DNA of 64,000 nt from Larix kaempferi (Eukaryota; Streptophyta; Pinopsida; Pinales; Pinaceae). The notes below the pieces were generated by a model. The model was given only the letters and a program-made list of their open reading frames with translations. It was not told where the DNA came from and ran no database searches. The stretch is taken from assembly GCA_027924585.1 (NCBI GenBank), contig BSBM01000361.1:65873501-65937500 (forward strand). The letters are read 5' to 3'. This document shows positions 22,593-32,459 of this stretch, one piece after another. Position 1 is the stretch's first letter. Each line of letters opens with the position of its first letter. A program made the translations under genes and the position numbers.

Positions 22593-24947
22593 GGTAATCA
22601 TGTGGGTGAGCAAGGCAATGTCAATAAAGACTTTGGTTAGACTATTTATTCAAGCATTAGCAACACTCTATGGCAGAGCCAAAATATAACATTTTCACAA
22701 TATAGAGGATGTCCTAAAAATCATAATTATCTTCATTTCAAGTTCAAGCTTAATTCAACAATGCTTATCCAAGCTAAAAGTAAAGACAAGACATCAGGAC
22801 AACGGGAAAGATCATCTTTGAATCCGCACCTTTCATTTTCAACGTGCAGGTATCCCCTGAATTGTCACACAAACTTGTGCGAGTCTGATGAAGATTTCTG
22901 CACTAGCGCCTAAATAGAGCTTTCCGCCATGCTTGGGGTTCTGCGCACACTAAGATCAGTTATCTAATGTGTGCTGGGGTACAAGCGGGATTTTATGCGC
23001 TAATACCTAGATGTTTCATGCGCGCCGACGCCCTAAGATTATTTGTGCGCCAAGCGAAAATGTATTTTTTGCGCTAATGCCCAAAATATTTCGTGCGCTA
23101 GCGCCCCAATTTTTATCCATGCGCCAAAGCTAAAAACATTTGTGCGCTAGTCCAAACAACTTTGCATGCGCTATCCTAACCTTATTTCTGCGCTAGCGCT
23201 TAACACTATGCATGCGATATTTACAATGTGTCAGTGTTTAAACATTTTATGTGCCGGCAACTGATAGTGGAGATTGTGTAGAAGATGGATTAAACCCCTA
23301 CAGCTGTTGGCTTCTATGAGTTAGAATTCCGGGCTAGTTTATCAGGGTTGTGAGTGGGCACGATGGGTTGTTTTAACATATCCTAAGGCAATTTCGACCG
23401 GAGCATTGTGGGTTTTACGCTCCTTTGGCTGTGAATGAACATTGCTTTCGGTTGAGCAGAGTACCTCAGTGTTCACAGTATGAAACTTTAGCTGCAAGGA
23501 ACGGAAGGATTGGTTTTTACGCGCATTAGATGCTTGGCAGGGAGTTTCGCTTTTGTTTGGGATGCCGCGGTTTCTACGGGTTTGAGTGAAAAATTATGCG
23601 GCCGCTAAAGCACTGCTGGGACGATTCAGGGATATCAAGGTGGGAAAAAAAATTAATCAAGATGCCGAGGACATGACGACAGGACAAATTTCATGCTTGC
23701 AGGCGGGGATAAATCTCTCCGGGTTTTTGGTTCGCGTAGGGCGACTTCGGATTCTCATTTCTGGGATCAAAGGTGAGAGCAATCGCTCTATATGCCCTAA
23801 AAGATTCTTGAAGATTTATGCAAAGAACTCCCTACGGTGTAAAACAAGTTCATGAAAAAGAAGGAGCATAGAGCCTACCTGTCAGACTGGCAGGGTCCAT
23901 CAAGGGTGCACATTCTGAGGCAAGAGATGAATCCGCAGGCGCCCGATGAATAGAAAATCTCGCTGTTGATGAAAATGGGAAACTCCGGTTGCTCGGCGAA
24001 TATAAAATGTATTGAAAAACCTGTTACATTTGTTTAAATAAGGGTGGCATTTATGTCACATTCGACGATAGGTTGGAAGATTTAATTTCACGGGGCTCGA
24101 GTGCTCTGCCATTAAAATGACACATGGATCTATTAAAGACCCCACCAACCTCGCCGGGTGCACAAGGGGTCGAGGAGATTTTTTGCGCCAAGCGCCTAAA
24201 TTTATTTAAATTCTACACTAAGGCAGCGATCATATCTTATGCGTTTTGTGCTAAGCGCAGGTTTGAACATTGAATCTCGTGCTCACGCGGCAATCCTTCC
24301 ATTACGGATGCGCTCCTAAAACTGCGCCAGAGTTTGGGCTATCGAAAGAGACCAAGCGCAACATTGTAAGTGGGGATGATAAGTAAAGCTCGTGCGCCAA
24401 TAGCGTCGATTCTATCATCAAGGATTGCATTGGGGAGGAACGCACCAACTCTTAATTCTTCCAAGAAGGTGACACGTAGCTTCAAGGGAGGGGAAGATAA
24501 GGATATAGTTCTTGCACCTTCGGCAGCTAAGGAATGGTTATCACTTGCGCTAAAAATATGCGCGTCGAATAAAAGACTTGAGACTTTGTCCAAAAGGGAG
24601 GCTGAGTTAGAGCCAAGGTACGCGTTAGACGGAGGACTTGTGATTAGAGTTTGCGCGGGCAGGGAATTTAGCTTTGGGAGGCGCGCCAAAGCGTCGAAGG
24701 ATGTAAGGATAAAACTTGCGCTACAGCGGGCGAATTAAAAGCTAAAAGATGCGCTGAAGAGAAAATACTGATTTTGCCTCAGAAAAATCAATGAGAGAAC
24801 TCTTTTGGAAACAGGTGATGAAAATATGTCAAGTTAGAGAAAGAAATAAACTCGAGAGACAAAGGAAAAAACTTGCTACAAAAAGCATTGAAAGGAGGGG
24901 CCCCAAATAGCTTCAAAATTTTGGGGAGGGGTGTTGTATCAACAACA
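22593..24947. other. 5' part of U3 with recurrent TGCGC motifs
   Basis: Non-coding part of the giant LTR. Between 22890 and 23240, and again from 24180 to 24760, the motif TGCGCTAGCGCC and variants (TGCGCCAAGC, TGCGCTAATGCC) recurs every 20-30 bases. The LTR end carries GGGGCCCC and TTTTGGGGAGGGG beside the palindrome TGTTGTATCAACA. A plus-strand ORF (24370-24738) overlaps a similar ORF in the other copies, but I do not call it a gene. Confidence 0.6.
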
Positions 24948-26249
24948 ATTGGCGAATTGCTGGCGAACACAGATCTCTGAAAAACTCTCTCGTTCATTGG
25001 AAGGATTCTTTTATAAGCTGTTAACCTCATGTGCAGCATTAACTTAAGCGTTTGAAACTCGGCGAAGGAGGGTAGTCGCTTATCCGTTGGTCATCGGGAC
25101 AGGGGAGCTTTGATAAATATATCCTTAAAACTTTCTAAGGGCCAAAATATGAGATTCACTTTAGAAGATACATCCTTCATATGACCACTGTCGTTGGACT
25201 CCACAAGATTGTAACAACATCTCGTAGACACTATTGCTCTTGTTCCTCATTCCCATGCTACATGCATCCTTTTGGATGTTTACGAATTTGACAACTTTTT
25301 GCTATTTGAGCCTTCCAGAAATATTTTCCTTTGAATTATGATATTTGATTTTGTTCTTCAATCCATAGTGTCCTTTTGTGTGAGGGAGATATTTTATTGA
25401 TTTGTCAAGCCTCATGGACGGAGAAGAAACCTAGTTTGAGCTGAGTCTTTTGGACAGCTTCTTGATTTGAACGTTTTGCATTTATCTCAGCCATGCTTTG
25501 ATTGAGGCAGAGATTTCTGGAAAACAGACCCTTGATTATAAGCCTTTTGGCTTTTGATTTACATCATGGAGTCACTTCAATACCCTATGCCTTAGAGACG
25601 TGCTTCCTTTCCGTGGGTCCAACCATAGCGATCCTCTTGAGATGCTTTTAAGTGTGAGGGTGGATGGGAGTCCCGAAGATAGTGATAAAGATAGTCATAG
25701 ATCTCTGCTATTTCAACAAGGGTTAGTGTGACCAATAGAACAAGATTTCTTCTTTCTGGAGAACGATCAACAAAGCCAAAATGCATGGGTAAAATTTCTT
25801 TTGAGGATACATTTCCAGCTTCACGAGTTGTGCGATTTCTTGCGAGATCTATCTTCATGAGAGGCCCAATTGCAGGTGACTCAGGAAGACGAATTTGTAC
25901 AAAAAGTTCAAATGTTGAGAGGAAAAGGCAATTTAGATGAAACATAGAAAACAAAGACTAAAGTAAAACAAAATAAAAGCTTTATTTATGTACAGAAAGT
26001 CTCATTGAGACTATGCAAAGTATTGTTTCAAGGCGAGGCATTGAGAGAAGGGTTACTTCCTCTCCTAGAGGTCTGTCAGCTTGTAAGTGGATGGGCCGAG
26101 CTTTTGCAGAAATTTGATAAGGGCCTATCCATAAGTGTTGGAATTTCGTGTGCATCCCCTTTCCCTCATGATTATGGTCCCATTTCAGAACTAAATCCCC
26201 TACTTCAAAACTTCTTTACCAGACTTCCTCTTATCAAACCATCTTTTGA
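24948..26249 (-). other. 3' untranslated interior of the giant-LTR element
   Basis: Between the integrase and the 3' LTR. Only short ORFs; an open minus piece at 25592-25954 shows no domain. A purine tract expected next to 24948 is not evident: the minus strand there reads AGCAATTCGCCAAT. Confidence 0.5.
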
Positions 26250-27220
26250 CTATGTCTTGGTGCTGATGAAATCGGTCTTTAGCTTTCTGTCGGGCTTCTT
26301 CAAGTTGAAGCAAGGTATTGATCCTGGATTGCAAGACTTGACTACCAGACCTCGAGAAGCTTGGGACAACTGTAAGGATGGAAGCAAGATATTGGGAGGG
26401 AGGATGGCTTCCTTGCCATATACGAGGGTGTAAGGGGAAACCCCTAATGCATTCTTTGGAGTTACTCTATCTTCCCATAAGGCATTTGGGAGAGCTATAT
26501 GCCAGCTTCGCTGATTTTCAATCACAGTCTTCTTGAGAATTCGGATGAGGTTTTTGTTTGAGGATTCAGCTAGTTCGTTCCCTTGAGGGTAATAATTGGC
26601 TGAATAATGCAATTTAATTCCCCATTCATAAACAAATTCATTTATCTTAAAAGACGAGAAATAAGGAGCATTATAAAAAACTAGGGAAATTGGAACCCCA
26701 AACATGGTTATGATGTTTTCTTTCAAGAAGCTGATGACTGCATCTTCATTGATCTTCCACAATGGGGTAGCCTCCATCCATCTGGTGAAGTAGTTGGTGG
26801 CCATCAAGATGTATCGATGTTGTAGAGAAGAATTTGGGTTTATCTATCCAATGGCATCTATACCCCATTGTTCGAAAGGTTATGAGATAATAACCGGCTG
26901 CAAGGGTCCTGCTGCCTTAGGTAGTTTTTCCGTGCATAAGCATGGGAATCTCGGAATAAAGTGGGCCAATAATATCCAACTCTGAGTATTTTGTGAGCTG
27001 TTGTCTCCCCTGAATAATGTCCACCAGCGGGGCCATCATGTAATTCTTTGACAACTTTACTTGCATCTTCCTTTTCTAGACATCTACGAAAAATTCCATC
27101 GTAATTTTTTCTAAAAAGTATCCCATCAATGATTTGATAAGCTGTTGATTTCAAACGGAGTGCCCTTCTTTGCTTAGAACTCCAGTGTTCTGGTAGATAT
27201 CCTTGCTGCAAATAATGCAC
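26250..27220 (-). pseudogene. Tat-like integrase of the giant-LTR element
   Basis: Zinc-binding N-terminal part at 26858-27220 (HDGPAGGHYSGETTAHKI, WPTLFRDSHAY). The two histidines are present, but the CX2C pair expected after this is not visible. The core at 26250-26807 reads ATNYFTRWMEA, where the family has ATDYFTRW, and VFYNAPYF in place of SDNG, so the first two catalytic aspartates are both asparagine. The glutamate is kept in GNELAESSNK. The enzyme is therefore inactive. A short overlap of the frames near 26860 marks a frameshift. Confidence 0.85.
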
Positions 27221-27377
27221 TAGATCTCTATACCATGATTCAGGATCTGTGAAAATGGGACATACCTCAACTAAATTTAGCTCGGCTTCATTCTTCCAAT
27301 GCTGCTCTTCATCAATCGGATGCTATGTAAGAAATTTACACAGGCCTTGTCCCTTAATGATGGTGGCTGGTTTAAAT

Positions 27378-28121
27378 CTAAATAATATTCTTGAAGAGCC
27401 GTGACCCAGTTTCCTTTTGAACGAAAAGGGATCTAACAGCTGGGTGAGGAACTGTAACTTTAGTTATGTTCTTAAGAATATATGGTTTGAACTGTTTGAC
27501 CGCTTTGAAGACAGCATACGCATGTTTGTCGACAATGGGATAATTTAGTTCAGCACCCTGCAGACCAGTGCTCATAAATTAAATTGGGTACTCATCTCCT
27601 AATTCTACCTTTTGCGTGAGCATAGCCGCGAGAGAGTCATCTGAAGCAAAAGTATACAAGATAAAATCTTTGTCAAAATCTGGGCTTCTTAAGGAAGGAG
27701 CCTTAGCTATGGTTGCCTTAATGTCTCTGAATGCATCCTTTTCCAGGTTTGTCCACTTGAACTGTATGCTCTGCTTGACCATTTGCTGCAAAGGTTTAAC
27801 AATTTGAGCGAAATCAAGGACAAATCTTTGGACAAAATTGATAGTGCCCATGAACGGCTGCATGGATTTCTTGTTATGAGGCATTGGAATTTTATTGATA
27901 GCTTGTACTCTCTCTTGATCTATTGATACTCCCCTTTTGGAAATGATATGGCCTAGCAGTTTACCTTCGGGAACAGCGAACACACTCTTCTTGGGATTTA
28001 AAGAGATACCATATTTCCGGCAACGATAAAAAATATGCTTCAAATGAACAACATGGTCTTCTCTTTTCTTCGAAAAAACTATCACATCATCTAAATAGAC
28101 CACAACACAGTGACCTCCCAA
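27378..28121 (-). pseudogene. Tat-like RT thumb and RNase H of the giant-LTR element
   Basis: Begins with the RT catalytic block VVYLDDVIVFSKKREDH (28050-28110), then the RT connection (KLLGHIISKRGVSID) and RNase H. The RNase H reads FILYTFASDDSLAAML at 27600-27660 and continues after a stop as ELNYPIVDKHAYAVFKAVKQFKPY (27378-27575). The YLDD aspartates remain. It is the continuation of the RT at 31367-31846, separated by the 3-kb insertion. Confidence 0.85.
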
Positions 28122-28359
28122 TCCTCAGAAGGAAATGTCCATTGCTCGCTGGAACATAGCTCATGCATTTATTAGGACAAATGACATTCTTTAGTATGCG
28201 AACGTTCCCCACTAAGTGCGTGAAAGTAGTCTTAAGACGGTCTTCTTCAGCTACTAATACTTGATTGTAACCAGAGAAACCATCAAGAAGGGTGAAAAGT
28301 TCCGATCCTGACACCATCTGGAGAATTTGTTCCATTGAAGGGACGAAATAGTTGTCTTT
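28122..28359 (-). pseudogene. Tat-like RT palm segment adjacent to the insertion
   Basis: Reads FVPSMEQILQMVSGSELFTLLDG, then FSGYNQVLVAEEDRLKTTF: the RT palm block before YLDD. The normal MPFGLINAGATFQ block is disturbed near 28130-28200. The target duplication TCTTT at 28355-28359 marks the insertion point of the gag-only element. Confidence 0.8.
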
Positions 28360-29140
28360 TGTGAAAATCCTCACAGCAGATCTAAGAGATGATGTATAAC
28401 TCACAAGAGTAATTATGATTAAGAAGGAAAATAGAAGAATAGAGAACAATACAATATAATGAGCAACAGAATAATATGGTACAGTAGAACTCAGATAGAA
28501 GCAATAATACTTCACACACACTAATTAATTAATCACAATATGGACAAATAAATAGTACAATGGTAGAGAGGATTCGAATGCCCAAGGTGGCAATTCGAAT
28601 TAGCCTCTCAGAGTGATCATAAGATCAATAGAGTGTCATCGGAGCATAACTAGGTGTCCTCATGATCATCAGAGCACAACTGGAAGTCTTCATCATCATC
28701 AGTGGAGTCATCAGCGCTCAAGTAACTGTCAACCATCAGTCAAACTAACTCTGGTAGGTGTAACTGAGTGTAAATCAATGTAACTAAGTGTAATTGAGTG
28801 TAACTGACTGTAACTGAGTGTAATTGAGTGTAACTGATTGTAACTGAGTGTAACTAAGTGTGAATGAGTGACAACTGGACTGGTAGGTGAAGAAGGGCGA
28901 GTTGCTCCCTAAAATCAAGGAAGAAGGGCGCATTAAGCAACTGGAGGGCTAAAACTGAATAGTGAGAAGCTCCTGGGGGATGGCTAACTGAGGGCTAGGT
29001 GCTGGACTGATGACTGGGATGCATGCAAAATGCATGCAAACCCTAGAATGCATGCAAACCCTAAAGGTGCATGCATGACTGAAAATGTAAATGATCAAAA
29101 TACTGGTGGGACTAGGATGGAGTATAGGAATATCCTAACA
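28360..29140 (-). repeat. 3' LTR (781 bp) of the gag-only element
   Basis: Differs from the 5' LTR by roughly 5% over the first 140 bases (by eye). It is 30 bp longer, mainly because the 10-bp repeat GTGTAACTGA (28750-28865) has more units. Contains the phrase ATGCATGCAAACCCTA repeated near 29030-29060. Confidence 0.95.
28750..28866. repeat. 10-bp tandem repeat GTGTAACTGA in the LTR
   Basis: About ten to eleven imperfect units of GTGTAACTGA / GTGTAATTGA / GTGTAACTAA. The corresponding array in the other LTR (31011-31090) is shorter. Confidence 0.9.
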
Positions 29141-29149
29141 CCCACCCTT
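29141..29149 (-). promoter_or_regulatory. polypurine tract of the gag-only element
   Basis: Minus strand AAGGGTGGG directly before the 3' LTR start TGTTAGG. It confirms orientation and the LTR boundary. Confidence 0.9.
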
Positions 29150-29327
29150 AATCCATCCTGGGCCCTAGTAACTAAGACCAAAGGTCACCCAATACAATGA
29201 ATAATAACAATCAATAAACCAAGGAAGTGGGAAAATTTCATGGGAAACATACCCCCCTCCTAAAAAAATAGACTGTAAGGAACACATAAAAATAAATGCT
29301 CCAAACTCAAGCATGTGTGATGCTTGG

Positions 29328-30455
29328 TCATATGTCTGGAGGTATCTTCTTCTTAGGAAGAAGTGGATCATGCTCAAAAAGCATGTGTTTGTACTTGTTC
29401 TTCAGTTCGAATGTGATGAGAACAAATCCAACAGTATGAGAATGATCCTTGAACTTGTGATTCGAATCAGCTGAGGTAGGATCAAATTTGTGAAAGTGCA
29501 TATAGTCTTTTGTCTTCTCCTTCGAACCACCATGGGTGAGATTATGCCAAAAATAACTATTACATGTTTGCTTGAAATCAAAATCAGATTTAAGACTTAG
29601 AAAACAGTTTCTTGAGATCTCCTTTGAACCAGCAGGGGTGAGATCAAAACTATCATATGCATGATAAATTATCCCAAGCAGTAATTGCTTAGAATCCAAA
29701 TTAGATCCAAGACTTGAATCATGGTTTCTTGAGATCTCCTTTGAACCATGAGAGGTGAGATCAAAACCAGTAGATGCATGAGAAATTATCCCAAGTGAAT
29801 GGCAATGGCCATATTCTTCAATGACCTTCTGAAAGCATGGAATTATGATCATATAGTAGTATAAAAGAGGAGATAGCTGGAGAGGAGCGAATGAATTACC
29901 TTCAAAATATGTTTTGACCTCTGAAATAATCATGTGATCATGATGCAAACCAACAGACTCTGGTGCAAGAGAGGATTTAGGACCTTCTGCAATATCTAGA
30001 GTGTGAGCTAGCACAGAAAGAGAAGAAAGTTTGAGCATGAGTTGAGAATCTGCAAGTTCTTTGTCAACAACTTCAATATGAGATGATACTGGTTCATGAT
30101 CTGAGCGACCATCAAGAGGAGCGAATGCATCACTTTGCTTGCTTTTGAAGGGGTTTGGACCAAATCCTTCATTCTTTCTACCAAATTTTTCCTCCAGGTG
30201 AGCCCATAGCTCTTTTGGAGTTTCAATATCAATAATGATTGGGAGCAATATGTAATCTAGCATAGTAAGCTTCATTCTTCCAATGTGCATGTCACCTTTA
30301 TTCAACCAATCAATCTTCTCATCAGAGGATTTGAACTCTCTTTCAAAATAACAATCAAAGAGATCATGGCTCTTTAAATATGCTATTATTTTTGGTTTCC
30401 ATTCATCATAGTTGAATAGAGAAAGAGGAGTGATTTCTTCTAATTCAGGATACAT
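29328..30455 (-). CDS. gag-like protein of the gag-only element (375 codons, intact)
   Basis: Uninterrupted ORF beginning MYPELEEITPLSLFNYDEW. Residues about 10-95 resemble the N-terminal capsid-like region of Copia gag (LFNYDEWKPKIIAYLKSHDL, LPIIIDIETPKELWAHLEEK). The region from about 100 on has no zinc knuckle or enzymatic motif. Residues about 222-300 are two 39-residue repeats with the core FDLT-GSKEISRN, and a third degenerate unit follows (HGGSKEKTKDY). The C-terminus is basic (LLPKKKIPPDI). The start codon lies about 145 bases inside the primer site. An open frame in a sea of decayed elements suggests recent activity or a selected gag; a function for the C-terminal repeats is unknown. 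Confidence 0.75.
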   Translation of the reverse strand: MYPELEEITPLSLFNYDEWKPKIIAYLKSHDLFDCYFEREFKSSDEKIDWLNKGDMHIGRMKLTMLDYILLPIIIDIETPKELWAHLEEKFGRKNEGFGPNPFKSKQSDAFAPLDGRSDHEPVSSHIEVVDKELADSQLMLKLSSLSVLAHTLDIAEGPKSSLAPESVGLHHDHMIISEVKTYFEGNSFAPLQLSPLLYYYMIIIPCFQKVIEEYGHCHSLGIISHASTGFDLTSHGSKEISRNHDSSLGSNLDSKQLLLGIIYHAYDSFDLTPAGSKEISRNCFLSLKSDFDFKQTCNSYFWHNLTHGGSKEKTKDYMHFHKFDPTSADSNHKFKDHSHTVGFVLITFELKNKYKHMLFEHDPLLPKKKIPPDI

Positions 30456-30598
30456 TGAAGCTGTAGAAGACCTGCAAAAACAATATAGAATAACTACAAC
30501 TGCTACTGTTGGAAAAATGCAGAAACTGTTGCACTCGAAATCTGGATAATAACCTACAAAAAACTCTCAAGAATGGAGATAAACAATACTCTCAACAT

Positions 30599-30610
30599 GC
30601 TCTAATACCA
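30599..30610 (-). promoter_or_regulatory. primer-binding site of the gag-only element
   Basis: Minus strand TGGTATTAGAGC directly after the LTR end TTTTCACA. It matches the initiator-Met primer site TGGTATCAGAGC with one change. Confidence 0.9.
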
Positions 30611-31361
30611 TGTGAAAATCCTCACAACAGATCTAAGAGATGATGTATAACTCACAAGAGTAATTATGATTAAGTAGGAAAATAGAAGAAGAGTGAACAA
30701 TACAATATAATGAGCAACGAAATAATATGGTACAGTAGAACTTAGATAGAAGCAATAATACTTCACACACACTAATTAATTAATCACAATATGGACAAAT
30801 AAATAGTACAATGGTAGAGAGGATTCGAATGCCCAAGGTGGCAATTCGAATTAGCCTCTCAGAGTGATCATAAGATCAATAGAGTGTCATCGGAGCACAA
30901 CTAGGTGTCCTCATGATCATCGGAGCACAACTGGAAGTCTTCATCATCATCAATGGAGTCATCAATGCTCAAGTAACTGTCAACCATCAGTCAAACTAAA
31001 TCTGGTAGGTGTAACTGAGTGTAACTCAATGTAACTAAGTGTAACGGACTGTAACTGAGTGTAATTGAGTGTAACTGAGTGTGACTGAGTGACAACTGGA
31101 CTGGTAGGTGAAGAAGGGTGGGTTGCTCCCTAAAATAAAGGAAGAAGGGTGCATTAAGCAACTTGAGGGCTAAAACTGAATAGTGAGAAGCTCCTGGGGG
31201 TTGGCTAACTGAGGGCTAGGTGCTGGACTGATGACTGGGATGCACGCAAAATGCATGCAAACCCTAGAATGCATGCAAACCCTAAATGTGCATGCATGAC
31301 TGAAAATGTAAATGATCAAAATACTGGTGGGACTAGGATGGAGTATAGGAATATCCTAACA
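30611..31361 (-). repeat. 5' LTR (751 bp) of the gag-only element
   Basis: Partner of 28360-29140, with the same ends. The right side is followed by the target duplication TCTTT and then by the continuing RT sequence of the host element. Confidence 0.95.
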
Positions 31362-31366
31362 TCTTT

Positions 31367-31846
31367 ATCTAAAGCTCTGTTTAAATTTCTGAAGTCAACA
31401 CATACTCTTATCTCTCCTGACTTATTTCTCATGGGAACTAGGTTAGCAACCCACTCAGAATGCCGGACTTTAAAGATTATTTTAGCATCCAGTAACTTCT
31501 TCAATTCCTTTTGAATTAGAGGTTCAAGAGTAGGATGCATCCTTCTTAATTGCTGCTGAAAAGGCTTGAAATTTGCTTTCATTGGTATGACATGCTGAAT
31601 AATGCGGATGTCATATGTTTTCAGATCTTCATAAGTCCATGCAAAAACATCCTTATATTGTCGAAACAGCTTGATGAACTTATCTCTTTCTCCCAGTGAA
31701 CAACATTTTCCAATGTTAACAAACTTTGGCTCAGCCTCAGCTCCCAGATTAACTAATTCATGCTGCATGGATGAGCTATTGGTCTTGGTATTTGCTGGCC
31801 TTTTGAACTTGCTCTGAAGATCAAATAACATTTCAAGCGACCTCAC
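31367..31846 (-). pseudogene. Tat-like RT, N-terminal part, of the giant-LTR element
   Basis: Reads VNLGAEAEPKFVNIGKCC, YKDVFAWTYEDLKTYD, then the RT fingers MHPTLEPLIQKELKKLLDAK and GEIRVCVDFRNLNRALDKD, up to the insertion site. This spelling is typical of the Tat branch of plant Ty3/gypsy elements. It is continuous upstream with the RNase H-like domain at 31976-32452. The palm continues at 28122-28359. Confidence 0.88.
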
Positions 31847-31952
31847 CCTTTTGGGGATGAAATTTCCTTTAGTTGTATCTTTCTTTTGTAAATCAGAATC
31901 GTGTGTTCTTCTTCATCTATCACAACTTCTTGGAATATGTCTTCGTTTGTTA

Positions 31953-32008
31953 GAAAACTGATAATCTGTTCGTCATCATCGAAAACTGATAATCTGTTCG
32001 TCATCATT
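31953..32008. repeat. 28-bp tandem duplication
   Basis: GAAAACTGATAATCTGTTCG plus TCATCATC occurs twice back to back (31953-31980, 31981-32008), with partial third-unit similarity. It is not a multiple of three, so it shifts the pol frame between the RNase H-like domain and RT. Confidence 0.9.
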
Positions 32009-32452
32009 GAAAACTCTAAAGTTTGTGATATTGTCAGGGACAGAAGGCTTGAAAATCAATTCAATTGAGCACTTGTTATTAGTTGGCACCAATCTAGAAG
32101 CGGATGTTGCTAATAAATCAACTGCAGAATTTTGCAGTCTAGGAATAGACTTTATATTGAAAGCATCAAAATGCATAATTAAATCCCATACCTCAGCCTG
32201 ATAACTGCTCAAATGAGGTGAAAGACAGTGAATGGTATCTCTTACCTATCTCACAACTATTTCCGAGTCGCCAAACACCTTCAGGTACTTAACATTTAAA
32301 CCGATGGCTTTCTTTAATCCGTGGACTAAAGCTTCATATTCAACAGTGTTATTAGTACAATCAAATTCTAACCTACAGGACAAAAAGTACTTTTTTTTTT
32401 TTTTTTTTTTTTCTGGATCCATGAGAACACAACCGGCTCCGGATCCTTCCAA
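31976..32452 (-). pseudogene. additional RNase H-like domain upstream of RT
   Basis: Reads GSGAGCVLMDP, then LEFDCTNNTVEYEALVHGLK, VFGDSEIVVR, and after a stop SSYQAEVWDL-FDAFNIKSIPRLQNSAVDLLA. The acidic residues in these blocks (E in NNTVEYEAL, D in FGDS, D in the QNSAVDLLA block) fit the second, archaeal-type RNase H known from the Tat/Ogre branch. A run of T at 32391-32412 expands a lysine tract just before it. The domain lies between protease and RT here. Confidence 0.75.
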
Positions 32453-32459
32453 AGTTTTA

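Larger units (their letters stand above)
18353..24947 (-). repeat. 3' LTR (6,595 bp) of the giant-LTR element
   Basis: Reading on the minus strand: U3 from 24947 to about 19060, holding a GC-motif-rich non-coding block and then the U3 ORF; TATA at 19053-19063; R; an AATAAA signal at 18535-18540; U5 ending ATCAACA at 18353. I see no clear polypurine tract next to 24948, which is unusual for a complete element. Confidence 0.92.
28360..31361 (-). mobile_element. 3.0-kb gag-only LTR retrotransposon, non-autonomous
   Basis: Complete minus-strand element of 3,002 bp inserted in the RT of the giant-LTR element. LTRs lie at 30611-31361 (5', 751 bp) and 28360-29140 (3', 781 bp), with ends TGTTAGGATATTCC and GGATTTTCACA. 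The target duplication TCTTT is perfect (28355-28359, 31362-31366). Primer site at 30599-30610, polypurine tract at 29141-29149. The only gene is a 375-codon ORF with a Copia-type gag N-terminus. There is no protease, integrase or RT, so it must be moved by enzymes of another element. Confidence 0.95.

Noticed and set aside
24901-24947. Plus-strand polypurine tract plus LTR start (TTTTGGGGAGGGG-TGTTG) marking a plus-strand element
   Set aside because: Both neighbouring copies end at the same ATCAACAACA with 5-bp duplications outside, and all coding sequence is minus. The tract is internal to the LTR.
28750-28866. Regular short repeats resembling a CRISPR array
   Set aside because: Units are 10 bp with no spacers, lie inside an LTR and occur in a plant genome context.
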